From positions 1 through 64,000 of the forward strand of contig CADCCB010000017.1 in assembly GCA_902799905.1 (NCBI GenBank): a DNA stretch of 64,000 nucleotides. Direction: 5' to 3'. Numbering within the stretch: the first letter of the stretch is position 1; every line of letters starts with the position of its first letter. This DNA is from an uncultured Prevotellaceae bacterium (GTDB lineage Bacteria; Bacteroidota; Bacteroidia; Bacteroidales; Bacteroidaceae). The translations under genes were made by a program, and so were the position numbers. Under the pieces are notes generated by a model, which saw only the letters and a program-made list of their open reading frames with translations, searched no databases and was not told the origin of the DNA. Below are positions 7,031-15,940 of the stretch, piece after piece.

Positions 7031-8770
7031 TCACTCCCCAAATATCAGTTTCCTGTCCCTCTCTGCAGCAGGCACCGTCCATTCCTCAGGCACGAACTTC
7101 CAGTTGGTGTTGGCCTTGGGCGTAACGCTACCCATTTTTTCTATTTCCTGCATCAGGTAGTAGCGCAGGTCGAGGGGAGACTGGTAGATGATACGCTTGT
7201 CAATATCCTCCTTGGCGATACCGGCACCCTTGGTGAGCAGGTCGCCGCCACCATTGCCACGGTAACTGTTCATCACCACCTTATAGGTCTTCTGTTCGTC
7301 GAAGGGCTCGCCGTTGGACATCCTCAGGATGTGCACTTTCTGTCCCTCCGGCTTGGTAACGTCCACCTCGTAGTCGATGCCAGAGGCAGAGTCGAAGTTG
7401 AAGGTGAAGTTGCGGAATCCCATGCGCTGCTGGTCGCCCTTCGAATTGTCGTTGAGCAGCAGCAGGTGGTCGTCGGCACAGGTCATCGTATTGGCCCATC
7501 GGCTGTAACTCTCCTCCAGATGGCCCTTGATCTCACGGCCAGTCATGTTCAGGACATACAGTTGGTTCTCAAAGCGATAGAGTTTGAACATATCGGCTAC
7601 CGTCACGTCGCCAGCATCAATCTGGCTGTCGAACGACAAGGGGGCGTTGAACGAGATATCGGCCTTGGAGATGCGCAGTTGGAGGTCGTGAATAAAGTCG
7701 GTGAAGGCTGAATTGCCAAAGAAACTGTCGCGGGTGCGGGCCGTGGTCTCGAAGCGGCCGATGCGACGGCTCACATACTGACGGATGCGGTCAATGCGGG
7801 GCTGGAAATGGTCCATCATCCGTTGGTCGATGGCTTCGTTACGCACGCTGACTATGTTGCCTTTGATGTCTTTCTTGGTCAGCCGTCCGTTCTCGTAGGT
7901 CAGTTCGATGCTGGCATCGGCTACATTGAGGGCCCAGCATGAGGGATCGAGGGTGAGCACTTTCCTGCCGTCGCTACTCTTCACCCATTCGTTGTGCTGC
8001 TGGTGGTCGTGGCCGAAGAATATGACATCGAAGCCAGGCACCTCACGGGCTACCTTGACTGATGCGTCTTCCATCCTTCCGTCAGGCAGACAGATGTTTC
8101 CCTCCTGACCACTATGGAACAGGCCGAGAATCAGGTCGGCGTGCTCCACCTCTTTTATATAGTTCACCCAGTATCTGGCACAGCCTACCATCTCCAGGAA
8201 GTCGAGTCCGCTCCAAAGACTTTCGTTCAGCCAACTGGAGATGGTGGGTGTCAGCATGCCGATGACGGCAATCTTCACACCGTCGCGGACAAAGACTTGA
8301 TAAGGCTTCACGTAGGGACGGCCTGTCTTGGTGTCAATGATGTTGGCGCCAATTATCGGACAGTGCACCTCTTTGATCCATTTGTCGTACACCGCATGAC
8401 CTGTCTCCATGTCGTGATTGCCCACAGTTTCGGCGTCATATCCCATATAGTTCACTACTGAGGCTGCAATGTTCTCTTCGTCGGTGACCACATAGTTGGA
8501 CCAATAGCAGGTGGGCTGGCCCTGCAGAATGTCGCCATTGTCGAGCAGCAGCAAGTTGTCGCCGTATTCCTTACGCAGGCGGTTGACATAGGTGTTTACC
8601 CTTGCCAGCGTACCGTTGAGGGGTTGTCCCTCTATGAAGTCATAGGGGAAGAAATAGCCGTGTACGTCGCTGGTCTCAATCACTCTCAGTCTGATGGTTT
8701 TCGTCTCTCCCATAACAGGTAATGATGTCAGGCAAATCAAAAAGATGCCAATGGTCAGAAGTCTTTTCAT
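7031..8770 (-). CDS. Secreted 5'-nucleotidase / 2',3'-cyclic-nucleotide phosphodiesterase family
   Basis: The 579-residue protein has a signal peptide (ends near SLPVMG). A metallophosphoesterase domain follows with ETSDVHG, DNGDILQG, GNHDME and FGHDHQQH, the metal-binding series of the UshA/CpdB family. The C-terminal half carries the 5'-nucleotidase C-terminal domain, with substrate residues around NSYRGNGGGD. It probably salvages nucleotides in the periplasm or at the surface. I start at ATG 8770: an in-frame ATG at 8848 lies upstream of the promoter at 8791-8799. Confidence 0.9.
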   Translation of the reverse strand: MKRLLTIGIFLICLTSLPVMGETKTIRLRVIETSDVHGYFFPYDFIEGQPLNGTLARVNTYVNRLRKEYGDNLLLLDNGDILQGQPTCYWSNYVVTDEENIAASVVNYMGYDAETVGNHDMETGHAVYDKWIKEVHCPIIGANIIDTKTGRPYVKPYQVFVRDGVKIAVIGMLTPTISSWLNESLWSGLDFLEMVGCARYWVNYIKEVEHADLILGLFHSGQEGNICLPDGRMEDASVKVAREVPGFDVIFFGHDHQQHNEWVKSSDGRKVLTLDPSCWALNVADASIELTYENGRLTKKDIKGNIVSVRNEAIDQRMMDHFQPRIDRIRQYVSRRIGRFETTARTRDSFFGNSAFTDFIHDLQLRISKADISFNAPLSFDSQIDAGDVTVADMFKLYRFENQLYVLNMTGREIKGHLEESYSRWANTMTCADDHLLLLNDNSKGDQQRMGFRNFTFNFDSASGIDYEVDVTKPEGQKVHILRMSNGEPFDEQKTYKVVMNSYRGNGGGDLLTKGAGIAKEDIDKRIIYQSPLDLRYYLMQEIEKMGSVTPKANTNWKFVPEEWTVPAAERDRKLIFGE

Positions 8771-8790
8771 ATCGCTGTCGTGTTTTGGGG

Positions 8791-8799
8791 ACAAAGATA
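8791..8799 (-). promoter_or_regulatory. -7 promoter element of the 5'-nucleotidase gene
   Basis: TATCTTTGT on the minus strand, 20 bases from the chosen ATG. Confidence 0.55.
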
Positions 8800-8875
8800 C
8801 GATTTTTTTTTCAAATCCAAACATTTCGGCATAGAAATTGCTGTTCATTCCTAAAAAAGAAAGGAGATTAGAGAT

Positions 8876-9568
8876 ATGGCATTCATTGACTATTACAAAA
8901 TTTTAGGCGTTGACAAGGATATTCCCCAGAAGGATGTGAAGAAGGCCTACCTGAAACGGGCCAAGCAGTTCCATCCCGACCTTCATCCAGACGACCCCAA
9001 GGCCAAGGCAAAGTTCCAGGCCCTGAACGAGGCGTATGACGTGATTGGCGACCCAGAGAAGCGAAAGAAGTACGATCAATATGGCGCACAATGGAAACAG
9101 GCCGATGCATTCGGTGGTGGCGGACCTGGCGGTTTTGGCGGCTACTCGTCAGGAGGTGCCGGTGGCGGCTCGCCCTTCGAGGGCTTTGACTTTTCTGCCT
9201 TTACGAAAGGTGGTGGGAGGGGCGGCTTCTCGTCTTTCTTCGAGAGCCTCTTTGGTCAAGGGGCGGGTGGCTTCTCTGGCGGCAGCGGCTTCTCCGGAGG
9301 CTTTGGACGACAGCAACCTGCCGACACCCAAGCAAGTGTCACCATCGACATGTACACAGCCCTGCTGGGCGGTGACATCATAGTGGCTTTGGGTGATGGT
9401 CGCAAGTTGCGCCTGAAGGTGAAACCTGGCACTCAGCCGGGCACAAAAGTGCGTCTACGTGGCAAAGGGCAGAATGGCACGGATCTGATTATCACCTTCA
9501 CCGTCACCCTGCCTGCCAGTCTGACACCTCGTCAGCAGGAACTCCTGCGACAGATGCAGCAAGGATAG
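8876..9568 (+). CDS. Short DnaJ/CbpA-type co-chaperone
   Basis: The J domain (residues 4-70) carries the HPD motif that activates Hsp70 ATPase. A Gly/Phe-rich stretch follows (about 78-150), then a single peptide-binding subdomain of the DnaJ C-terminal type (VTIDMYTALLGGD, VKPGTQPGTKVRLRGKG). At 230 residues it is shorter than CbpA (about 300), with no zinc-finger domain and only one C-terminal subdomain, so substrate binding or dimerisation may differ. A strong Shine-Dalgarno-like AAAGGAGA precedes the ATG. It is divergent from the nucleotidase gene and convergent with kdsB. Confidence 0.88.
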   Translation: MAFIDYYKILGVDKDIPQKDVKKAYLKRAKQFHPDLHPDDPKAKAKFQALNEAYDVIGDPEKRKKYDQYGAQWKQADAFGGGGPGGFGGYSSGGAGGGSPFEGFDFSAFTKGGGRGGFSSFFESLFGQGAGGFSGGSGFSGGFGRQQPADTQASVTIDMYTALLGGDIIVALGDGRKLRLKVKPGTQPGTKVRLRGKGQNGTDLIITFTVTLPASLTPRQQELLRQMQQG

Positions 9569-9570
9569 AA

Positions 9571-10326
9571 TTATAATAATGCTTCGGCTCTCTGCAGGTC
9601 TTCAGGGGTATCGATGCCCACGGTCTCAACGTCTGTCAGGCCGACCTTGATGCGGTAGCCGTTTTGCAACCAGCGCAATTGCTCCAGACTCTCTGCCAGT
9701 TCCAGAGGACTCTGGGGCAGTTTTGTGATTTCTGCCAGCACCTCCCGTCTGTAGGCGTACAGTCCGATATGCTTCAGGAAGGGGAAATGCCCAATCCATT
9801 CCTCGCGCTCCTTGCCTCGGATGAAGGGGATGACAGACCGGCTGAAGTACATGGCATAGCCGTTCAGGTCGGTGATGATCTTGGGGGAGTTGGGGTTCTC
9901 TACGGCCTCCATCGTCTCGAAGGGCTTGCCTAACGTGCCTATTTGTACCTGAGCATCGTCGAAGAGGCCCTTTACCGTCTCTAACTGGCTGCGCTGGATG
10001 AAAGGCTCGTCGCCCTGTACGTTGATGATAACCGTCTCCTTGCTTCCCTCTCTCCACTCACTGCTCGCCTCAAGTTTTTCTACAGCCTCCTCAATGCGGT
10101 CGGTGCCACTCTTGTGGTCGGTGCGTGTCATCACGGCAATGCCGCCGAACCCCTCCACCGTCTGGCGGATGCGCTCGTCGTCAGTAGCCACATAGGCTTC
10201 GCCCAATACGCTGACAACCTGTTCGTAAACTCTCTGAATGACTGGCTTGCCACCTAACATTGCCAAGGGCTTGCCAGGAAAGCGCGTCGATGCATAACGC
10301 GCAGGTATGATTCCGATAAACTTCAT
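9571..10326 (-). CDS. kdsB: 3-deoxy-manno-octulosonate cytidylyltransferase (CMP-KDO synthetase)
   Basis: KdsB activates KDO with CTP for lipid A-core synthesis. Diagnostic segments are IPARYASTRFPGKPLA at the N-terminus, TDDERI and VINVQGDEPFI. The 251-residue length is typical. A stretch at residues about 85-97 (ASSEWREGSKET) just before VIINVQGDEP is slightly longer than in most KdsB proteins and is encoded by purine-rich GAG/GTGAG repetition. KdsC, the preceding phosphatase of the pathway, is encoded at 26428. Confidence 0.94.
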   Translation of the reverse strand: MKFIGIIPARYASTRFPGKPLAMLGGKPVIQRVYEQVVSVLGEAYVATDDERIRQTVEGFGGIAVMTRTDHKSGTDRIEEAVEKLEASSEWREGSKETVIINVQGDEPFIQRSQLETVKGLFDDAQVQIGTLGKPFETMEAVENPNSPKIITDLNGYAMYFSRSVIPFIRGKEREEWIGHFPFLKHIGLYAYRREVLAEITKLPQSPLELAESLEQLRWLQNGYRIKVGLTDVETVGIDTPEDLQRAEALL

Positions 10327-10348
10327 ATTAACATGTGATTATTTGTCT

Positions 10349-10357
10349 GCAAAGTTA
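10349..10357 (-). promoter_or_regulatory. -7 promoter element of kdsB
   Basis: TAACTTTGC on the minus strand, 22 bases from the ATG. Confidence 0.6.
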
Positions 10358-10396
10358 CAAAATATTCTTAATTCTTATGTGTTTATCCTTAAAATC

Positions 10397-10429
10397 TTTG
10401 TAGGTCTGCTTTTTTTTTCGTACTTTTGG
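10397..10429 (+). promoter_or_regulatory. Promoter of the MORN-repeat gene
   Basis: TTTG at 10397-10400 and TACTTTTGG at 10421-10429 with a 20-base gap. This places the start at ATG 10454, preceded by AAAGG. Confidence 0.65.
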
Positions 10430-10453
10430 GGTCTTAATAGGTATGAACAAAGG

Positions 10454-11575
10454 ATGAAAATAAAAGATATACTATTTATTGTTGGGATATTGACTCTGCC
10501 GATGACCGCTACGGCTCAGAAAATCACGCTGGGTTCGTGTACTACCCGCGACGGCGGTGAATACAGTGGCGAGATGGCATCGGGAAAGCCTCACGGCAAG
10601 GGAAAGACGACTTGGAAGAACGGAAATTTGTATGAGGGCGAATATGCCAAGGGCAAACGTGAAGGCTATGGCGTCTATACTTTCGCTGACGGGGAGCGCT
10701 ACGAGGGTCAATGGCTTCAGGATCACCAGCATGGTCAAGGGACTTACTATTTTCAGAATAACAACAAGTATGTAGGACTATGGTTCAAGGACTACCAGCA
10801 GGGCCATGGTGTGATGTATTACTTCAACGGTGATACGTATACTGGTGGCTGGCGTGAGGACCAGCGTAACGGCAAGGGTAAGTATGTGTTTGCCGAGGGT
10901 GCCTACTATGATGGTGAATGGAAAGATGACAAGAAAGACGGGCACGGCTACTATGACTGGGCCGACGGTTCGTCGTATGACGGTGAGTGGCGTGCCAATA
11001 TGCGTAACGGAAAAGGCATCTACAAATATGCTGACGGGGATGTGTACGTAGGCCAGTGGATTAACGACATCCAGCATGGTAAAGGCATCTATCGTTTCCA
11101 GAACGGAGATATCTACGAGGGCGACTATGTCAATGGTCACCGGTCGGGAACAGGCATTTGTAGATATGCCAATGGCGACAAGTACACTGGACAGTTCCAA
11201 GATGGTGACAAGCAGGGTCAGGGCACGCTGATATGGGCCAATGGTAATACCTATCAGGGTCAGTGGAAGGCAGATCAGCCCAATGGGCATGGTAAACTGA
11301 CGACCAAGGCTGGCGATGTCGTTGAGGGTCAGTTCAAGAATGGTCATCCTGATGGCGAGTGCATCGGTCATCTGGCCGACGGCTCGAAGTTCAAAGCCCA
11401 GTTCAAGAATGGTGTGCGTCATGGTGCTGCCATCGAGGAGGGTAAGGATGGTCTGCGCTTTGAGGGCAACTACAGTGAAGGCAAGCGTCATGGCGACTTC
11501 GTGGAAAAGGACCGCAATGGGAATGTCGTAGCCTCGGGTACATACGACAGGGGCATTAGAAAAGTAAACAGGTAA
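10454..11575 (+). CDS. Exported MORN-repeat protein
   Basis: A signal peptide (MKIKDIL ... TATAQ) is followed by about fourteen MORN repeats of roughly 23 residues (pattern YEGEYxxGKRxGxGxYxxxDG). They cover nearly the whole 373-residue protein. MORN repeats form elongated beta-hairpin sheets and in Bacteroidetes occur on surface or periplasmic proteins of unknown binding role. An in-frame ATG at 10307 lies upstream of the promoter and inside kdsB, so it is not used. Confidence 0.85.
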   Translation: MKIKDILFIVGILTLPMTATAQKITLGSCTTRDGGEYSGEMASGKPHGKGKTTWKNGNLYEGEYAKGKREGYGVYTFADGERYEGQWLQDHQHGQGTYYFQNNNKYVGLWFKDYQQGHGVMYYFNGDTYTGGWREDQRNGKGKYVFAEGAYYDGEWKDDKKDGHGYYDWADGSSYDGEWRANMRNGKGIYKYADGDVYVGQWINDIQHGKGIYRFQNGDIYEGDYVNGHRSGTGICRYANGDKYTGQFQDGDKQGQGTLIWANGNTYQGQWKADQPNGHGKLTTKAGDVVEGQFKNGHPDGECIGHLADGSKFKAQFKNGVRHGAAIEEGKDGLRFEGNYSEGKRHGDFVEKDRNGNVVASGTYDRGIRKVNR

Positions 11576-11591
11576 TTTAAAGATACATATT

Positions 11592-12038
11592 ATGATTATT
11601 GACACATTAGACAATTTGGCTAAGTATGTGGATGTGAATCCTCTGTTTGCCGATGTAGTGGAATTTCTGAAAAAGAACGACCTGGCTACGATGGAGTCAG
11701 GCAAGTATCCGATTAAGGACAAGGATCTCTTTGTTAACATCACGACAGCCAAGGGCAAGGCTCCTGATGAGGCTGTGCTGGAGACGCATGTCAAGATGAT
11801 AGACATACAGATTCCTATTGACGCCCCAGAGACCTATGGCTACACGCCGTTGTGCCGTCTTCCTGAGGAAGAGTATAACGCAGAAAAGGATATTACGAAG
11901 TATCCTGACCTGATGGCCGAGAGTTTCATTGACTGTCAGCCAGGCATGTTTGCCATCTTCTTCCCGCAGGACGGACATGCTCCCTGCATCTCGATGGCTC
12001 CTGAGATTAAGAAAGCAATATTTAAGGTAAAGGCATAA
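11592..12038 (+). CDS. YhcH/YjgK/YiaL family protein
   Basis: The 148-residue protein matches the YhcH/YiaL/TabA cupin-like family: MIIDTLDNL at the N-terminus, ETHVKMIDIQ near the centre, and PGMFAIFFPQDGHAPC with metal-ligand-like His residues. Members are linked to sialic acid or uronate catabolism or to biofilm control. No sugar operon surrounds it here, only the MORN gene 16 bases upstream and glgB 7 bases downstream, so the substrate is open. Confidence 0.85.
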   Translation: MIIDTLDNLAKYVDVNPLFADVVEFLKKNDLATMESGKYPIKDKDLFVNITTAKGKAPDEAVLETHVKMIDIQIPIDAPETYGYTPLCRLPEEEYNAEKDITKYPDLMAESFIDCQPGMFAIFFPQDGHAPCISMAPEIKKAIFKVKA

Positions 12039-12045
12039 GACGGCT

Positions 12046-14088
12046 ATGGCAGCAAAGAGTAAAAAAATGGAAGAACAGCCCAAACACATCGGGCTGGTGC
12101 AAAATGATGGTTGGCTGGAACCCTTTGAGGAGGCTATCAGAGGTCGTCACGACCATGCTGTGTGGAAACTGAATCAATTGACACTCAACGGCAAGAAGAG
12201 CCTGAAGGACTTTGCTTCCGGCCATTTGTATTTCGGACTGCACAAGCAGACACGCGGCTGGGTGTTCCGTGAGTGGGCTCCCAATGCTACGGAGATATAT
12301 CTGATTGGTGAGTTCAACGACTGGAAGGAAGATGAGAAGTATAAGTGCAAGCGTATTGAGGGAACTGGCAACTGGGAACTGAAACTGAAGGAGCGTGACC
12401 TGAAGCACGGCCAACTTTACAAGATGAAGGTGAAGTGGAACGGTGGGGAAGGAGAGCGCATCCCAGCCTGGTGCCAGCGCGTGGTGCAGGATGAAGAGAC
12501 GAAAATCTTCTCCGCTCAGGTGTGGAATCCCGCCAAGAAATATGAGTTCAAAAAGCAGAACTTCAAGCCGAAGAAGAACCCTCTGCTCATCTATGAGTGC
12601 CATGTGGGTATGGGCCAGGATGCTGAGAAGGTAGGCTCGTACAACGAGTTCCGTGAAAATGTGCTGCCCCGTGTCATCAAGGACGGTTATAACTGCATCC
12701 AGGTGATGGCCATACAGGAGCATCCCTACTATGGCTCGTTCGGATACCATGTGTCTTCGTTCTTTGCACCCAGCAGCCGTTTCGGTACGCCTGAGGAACT
12801 GAAGCAACTCATCGATGAGGCTCACAAGCATGGCGTGGCTGTCATCATGGATATCGTTCACTCACATGCCGTGAAGAATGAGGTGGAAGGCCTGGGTAAT
12901 CTCTGTGGCGATCCCAATCAGTTCTTCTATCCTGGCGACCGCCACGAGCATCCGGCATGGGACTCGCTCTGCTTTGACTATGGCAAGGACGACGTGATGC
13001 ACTTCCTGCTCTCCAACTGTCGTTACTGGCTGGAGGAGTATCGTTTCGATGGTTTCCGTTTCGACGGTGTTACCTCGATGCTCTATTACAGTCATGGTCT
13101 GGGTGAGGCTTTCGGTGGCTATGGTGATTACTTCAATGGTCACGAGGATGACAATGCCATCTGCTATCTGACGCTGGCCAACTGCCTGATTCATGAGGTG
13201 AACCCCAACGCCATCACTATTGCCGAGGAGGTGAGCGGTATGCCTGGCCTGGCAGCCAAGTTTGAGGATGGTGGCTTTGGCTTCGACTATCGTATGGCCA
13301 TGAATATACCCGACTACTGGATCAAGACCATCAAGGAACAGAGCGACGAGAACTGGAAGCCCAGCAGCATCTTCTGGGAGGTCAAGAACCGTCGACCCGA
13401 CGAGAAGACAATCTCTTACTGTGAGAGTCACGACCAGGCACTGGTGGGCGACAAGACCATTATTTTCCGCTTGATTGATTCTGACATGTACTGGCACTTT
13501 GCCAAGAAGGATATCAATGGCGTGGCTGAGCGGGGCATCGCTCTTCACAAGATGATACGACTGGTGACGCTGGCTGCCATCAATGGCGGTTACCTGAACT
13601 TCATGGGTAATGAGTTCGGTCATCCGGAGTGGATCGACTTCCCGCGTGAAGGAAACGGCTGGTCGTATAAATATGCCCGTCGTCAGTGGAACCTCGTTGA
13701 TAACAAGGATCTCTGCTACCATTGGTTGGGCGACTTCGACCGCGAGATGATCAAGGTGGTGAAGAGTCAGCGTAATTTCCAGGACAAGCCTGTGGTGGAA
13801 ATATGGCACAATGATGGCGACCAAGTACTGGCCTTCATGCGTGGCGACCTGCTCTTCGTGTTCAACTTCTCACCGACACAGTCGTTTACCGACTATGGTT
13901 TCCTGGTGCCAACTGGTTCCTACGATGTGGTGCTCAATACCGACTCCAAGGACTTCGGTGGCTTTGGGTTTGCTGATGACAGCGTGACTCACTTCACTAA
14001 CTATGATCCGCTCTACGTGCAGGATCACAAGGAGTGGCTGAAACTCTACATTCCGGCCCGTTCGGCTGTCGTGTTGAAAAAGAACTGA
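12046..14088 (+). CDS. glgB: 1,4-alpha-glucan (glycogen) branching enzyme
   Basis: GH13 enzyme that makes alpha-1,6 branches in glycogen. An N-terminal CBM48-like domain (WVFREWAPNATEIYLIGEFNDW) precedes the catalytic barrel with all conserved segments: DIVHSHAVKN, FRFDGVTSM (nucleophile Asp), AEEVSGMPG (general acid) and SHDQALVGDKT. A C-terminal beta domain ends with ARSAVVLKK. At 680 residues it resembles the eukaryote-like GH13_8 branching enzymes rather than the E. coli form of about 730. The stop overlaps the next start (TGATG), implying translational coupling. Confidence 0.94.
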   Translation: MAAKSKKMEEQPKHIGLVQNDGWLEPFEEAIRGRHDHAVWKLNQLTLNGKKSLKDFASGHLYFGLHKQTRGWVFREWAPNATEIYLIGEFNDWKEDEKYKCKRIEGTGNWELKLKERDLKHGQLYKMKVKWNGGEGERIPAWCQRVVQDEETKIFSAQVWNPAKKYEFKKQNFKPKKNPLLIYECHVGMGQDAEKVGSYNEFRENVLPRVIKDGYNCIQVMAIQEHPYYGSFGYHVSSFFAPSSRFGTPEELKQLIDEAHKHGVAVIMDIVHSHAVKNEVEGLGNLCGDPNQFFYPGDRHEHPAWDSLCFDYGKDDVMHFLLSNCRYWLEEYRFDGFRFDGVTSMLYYSHGLGEAFGGYGDYFNGHEDDNAICYLTLANCLIHEVNPNAITIAEEVSGMPGLAAKFEDGGFGFDYRMAMNIPDYWIKTIKEQSDENWKPSSIFWEVKNRRPDEKTISYCESHDQALVGDKTIIFRLIDSDMYWHFAKKDINGVAERGIALHKMIRLVTLAAINGGYLNFMGNEFGHPEWIDFPREGNGWSYKYARRQWNLVDNKDLCYHWLGDFDREMIKVVKSQRNFQDKPVVEIWHNDGDQVLAFMRGDLLFVFNFSPTQSFTDYGFLVPTGSYDVVLNTDSKDFGGFGFADDSVTHFTNYDPLYVQDHKEWLKLYIPARSAVVLKKN

Positions 14089-15245
14089 TGACATATCATA
14101 ATCCGCATAAGAAAAACGGCACCATCACCACCAAGGTGGTGTGTGCCGTCTGTTTTATCACTTTCTCGTTCGTTTGGCTATACTGGTTCCAGGCTGATGT
14201 GCTGGCTGTGGCTCAGCATGTGTTAAGTGGAGGGAAGACCCACTACGACCGTCTGCTGGGAGCCATTATTATCACCGTGGCACTCTTCCTAGTGCATCTG
14301 GGCGTCTTTGCCGTGACGCGCCTCTCACGCCGTACCCATGCGCTGACCTATCTGCCGTCAATGCTGATGTTGGCTATCCTTTCGGACAATGATATTGTTG
14401 CCAACGGCACCCTTTCTTTCGGGCTTCGTTTTTGGCTGGTTCCGCTGATACTGGCACTTTGGGTGGGAGCCGTGTGGCTGGCCAAACAGGTTCTGCCTTT
14501 TGAGAGTGACGATAAGGTGCCTAATGGTCTCTTCTCTCGAAGGGTATGGCAGAACCTGCTGCAGATGGCGGTGATGATGCTGTTTGTGGCTGTGGCTGGT
14601 AACTCAAAAGCCGTGTTTCACTTCCGTGCTCATGCTGAGATAGCCTTGATGAGGGGTGATGTCGATGAGGTGCTGAGGGTAGGACACCAGTCGTTGGAGT
14701 CTGACGAGGCGTTAACGATGCTACGTGTTCATGCTCTGGCGCGGAAAGGCAAACTGGGTGAAAGGCTTTTTGAGTATCCTATCGTGGGCAATAGTGAAAC
14801 CCTGTTGCCAACTTGTCCTTGTTCTTCCTTACTGATATTGCCTGCAGACACTATCTGGAAGTCTCTAGGTGCACGACCGGCTTTCCGAATGCCTGCCCAC
14901 CGCTATTATTATTGTCTGGAGCACGATTCTCTGGCTACACCGCTGGTGAAAGACTATGTGCTTTGCAGCCATCTGATTGACCGCGATTTGGATGCCTTTG
15001 TTGCGGTTCTTCCCAAGTATTATGAGATAGATGCATCACTACCGCGTTACTATCGTGAGGCATTGGTTCTCTACCAGCACACCCATGCGCAGCCTGCTCT
15101 GACATACCATGATCCGGCTATCGAGGAGGTCTGGAATGATATGCGGGAACTAGAGGACGCCTATTCAGACCCTGACGAACGGCGATTGAGGGTTTTTGAA
15201 AAGTATAGAGACTCCTATTGGTTCTATTATTTCTACAAGCCATAA
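14088..15245 (+). CDS. DUF6057-like integral membrane protein
   Basis: The 385-residue protein has about four membrane helices in its first 170 residues and then a soluble helical half (DEVLRVGHQSLESDEALTMLRVHALARKGKLG) reminiscent of tetratricopeptide segments. The C-terminal landmarks LPRYYREALVLY and YRDSYWFYYFY fit the Prevotella DUF6057 family, usually longer (about 450-550), so this copy may be a short version. It starts one base inside the glgB stop. No function is known. Confidence 0.65.
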   Translation: MTYHNPHKKNGTITTKVVCAVCFITFSFVWLYWFQADVLAVAQHVLSGGKTHYDRLLGAIIITVALFLVHLGVFAVTRLSRRTHALTYLPSMLMLAILSDNDIVANGTLSFGLRFWLVPLILALWVGAVWLAKQVLPFESDDKVPNGLFSRRVWQNLLQMAVMMLFVAVAGNSKAVFHFRAHAEIALMRGDVDEVLRVGHQSLESDEALTMLRVHALARKGKLGERLFEYPIVGNSETLLPTCPCSSLLILPADTIWKSLGARPAFRMPAHRYYYCLEHDSLATPLVKDYVLCSHLIDRDLDAFVAVLPKYYEIDASLPRYYREALVLYQHTHAQPALTYHDPAIEEVWNDMRELEDAYSDPDERRLRVFEKYRDSYWFYYFYKP

Positions 15246-15247
15246 AT

Positions 15248-15288
15248 CATCAAGGCACCTGCGCTCGGTTGAGCCAGGTGCCTTGATG
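15248..15288. terminator. Bidirectional hairpin between convergent genes
   Basis: A 14-bp perfect stem (CATCAAGGCACCTG / CAGGTGCCTTGATG) encloses a further GCTC-GGTT-GAGC mini-stem. It lies exactly between the stops of the DUF6057-like gene and the biotin-carrier gene. Confidence 0.8.
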
Positions 15289-15306
15289 GTTCTAAGGTGT
15301 GAACAA

Positions 15307-15741
15307 TTATTCTATAACCAGAAGGGCATCGTCTTCCATGACGCTCTCACCAATCTTCACGCAGATGGCAGTCACCTTGCCGGACTTCTCTGCCTGGAGG
15401 TTGTTGGCCATCTTCATGGCTTCGAGAACGATGACGGTATCACCAGCCTGGACTTCATCTCCAACGGCTACCTTGATGTCGGTGATGACACCTGGTAGCG
15501 GAGCCTTGACGGCATTGTTCTTGTTGACGGCAGCCTTATCGGCAGCAGGTGCGTCAGAAGAGGATTCTGCAGCGCTGGCCGGTTTGCCCAACGCGGGTTT
15601 CTTCTTCTCTGGCTCAGCCTCTTTCTCCATTTCAACCTTATACTCTTCACCATTGACGGTGACGGTAACGATATTTTCCTCAATGTCGCCAATGGCCACT
15701 TCGTATTTCGTACCGTTGATAGTATACTTGTATTCTTTCAT
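15307..15741 (-). CDS. mmdC: Biotin carboxyl carrier protein of methylmalonyl-CoA decarboxylase type
   Basis: The 144-residue protein has a charged N-terminal part, a Pro/Ala-rich linker (PALGKPASAAESSSDAPAAD) and a C-terminal biotinyl domain with the canonical EAMKMAN site. It would carry CO2 between the carboxyltransferase subunit (mmdA upstream) and a membrane decarboxylase or a second carboxyltransferase. It is last in the mce-mmdA-small-BCCP operon, 12 bases after the small gene. The symbol follows the usual mmdC name; gcdC would be an alternative. Confidence 0.85.
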   Translation of the reverse strand: MKEYKYTINGTKYEVAIGDIEENIVTVTVNGEEYKVEMEKEAEPEKKKPALGKPASAAESSSDAPAADKAAVNKNNAVKAPLPGVITDIKVAVGDEVQAGDTVIVLEAMKMANNLQAEKSGKVTAICVKIGESVMEDDALLVIE

Positions 15742-15753
15742 TTCTTTTGTGAT

Positions 15754-15906
15754 TTAAGGATGTGCTGTCATTGTCTGGGCATATCCGTTCCACTGCGTGG
15801 GGTGCTCGGCAATCGTGATGATGCCGGGCTCCACGTCGTGTACGTTATTACCAAGGTGCTCATGCAGAGCCATTGCTATGGCAGCATAGACTTCTTTGTT
15901 GTTCAT
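15754..15906 (-). CDS. 50-residue conserved small protein in the methylmalonyl-CoA operon
   Basis: A short frame (begins MNNKEVYAAIAMALHEH) sits between mmdA and the biotin-carrier gene, 12 bases from the latter, on the same strand. It has an N-terminal amphipathic helix and a short beta-rich end (GIITIAEHPTQWNGYAQTM). Its place in the operon corresponds to the small delta/epsilon-type subunits of decarboxylase complexes, although it lacks the membrane helix of OadG. A subunit or assembly role is inference. Confidence 0.75.
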   Translation of the reverse strand: MNNKEVYAAIAMALHEHLGNNVHDVEPGIITIAEHPTQWNGYAQTMTAHP

Positions 15907-15940
15907 AATTATCAATTGTCAATTATCAATTGTCAATTAC
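15907..15940. repeat. Short-word repeat island (TCAATTGTCAATTA)
   Basis: Imperfect tandem TCAATTG/TCAATTA words fill the spacer between mmdA and the 50-residue gene and run into the last codon and stop of mmdA. Confidence 0.7.

Noticed and set aside
10778..11806. 342-codon open frame antisense to the MORN and YhcH genes
   Set aside because: Its apparent repeats are the mirror of the MORN repeats on the coding strand.
12862..13824. 320-codon open frame antisense to glgB
   Set aside because: It lies wholly opposite a strongly conserved gene, lacks a promoter and has shadow-type composition.
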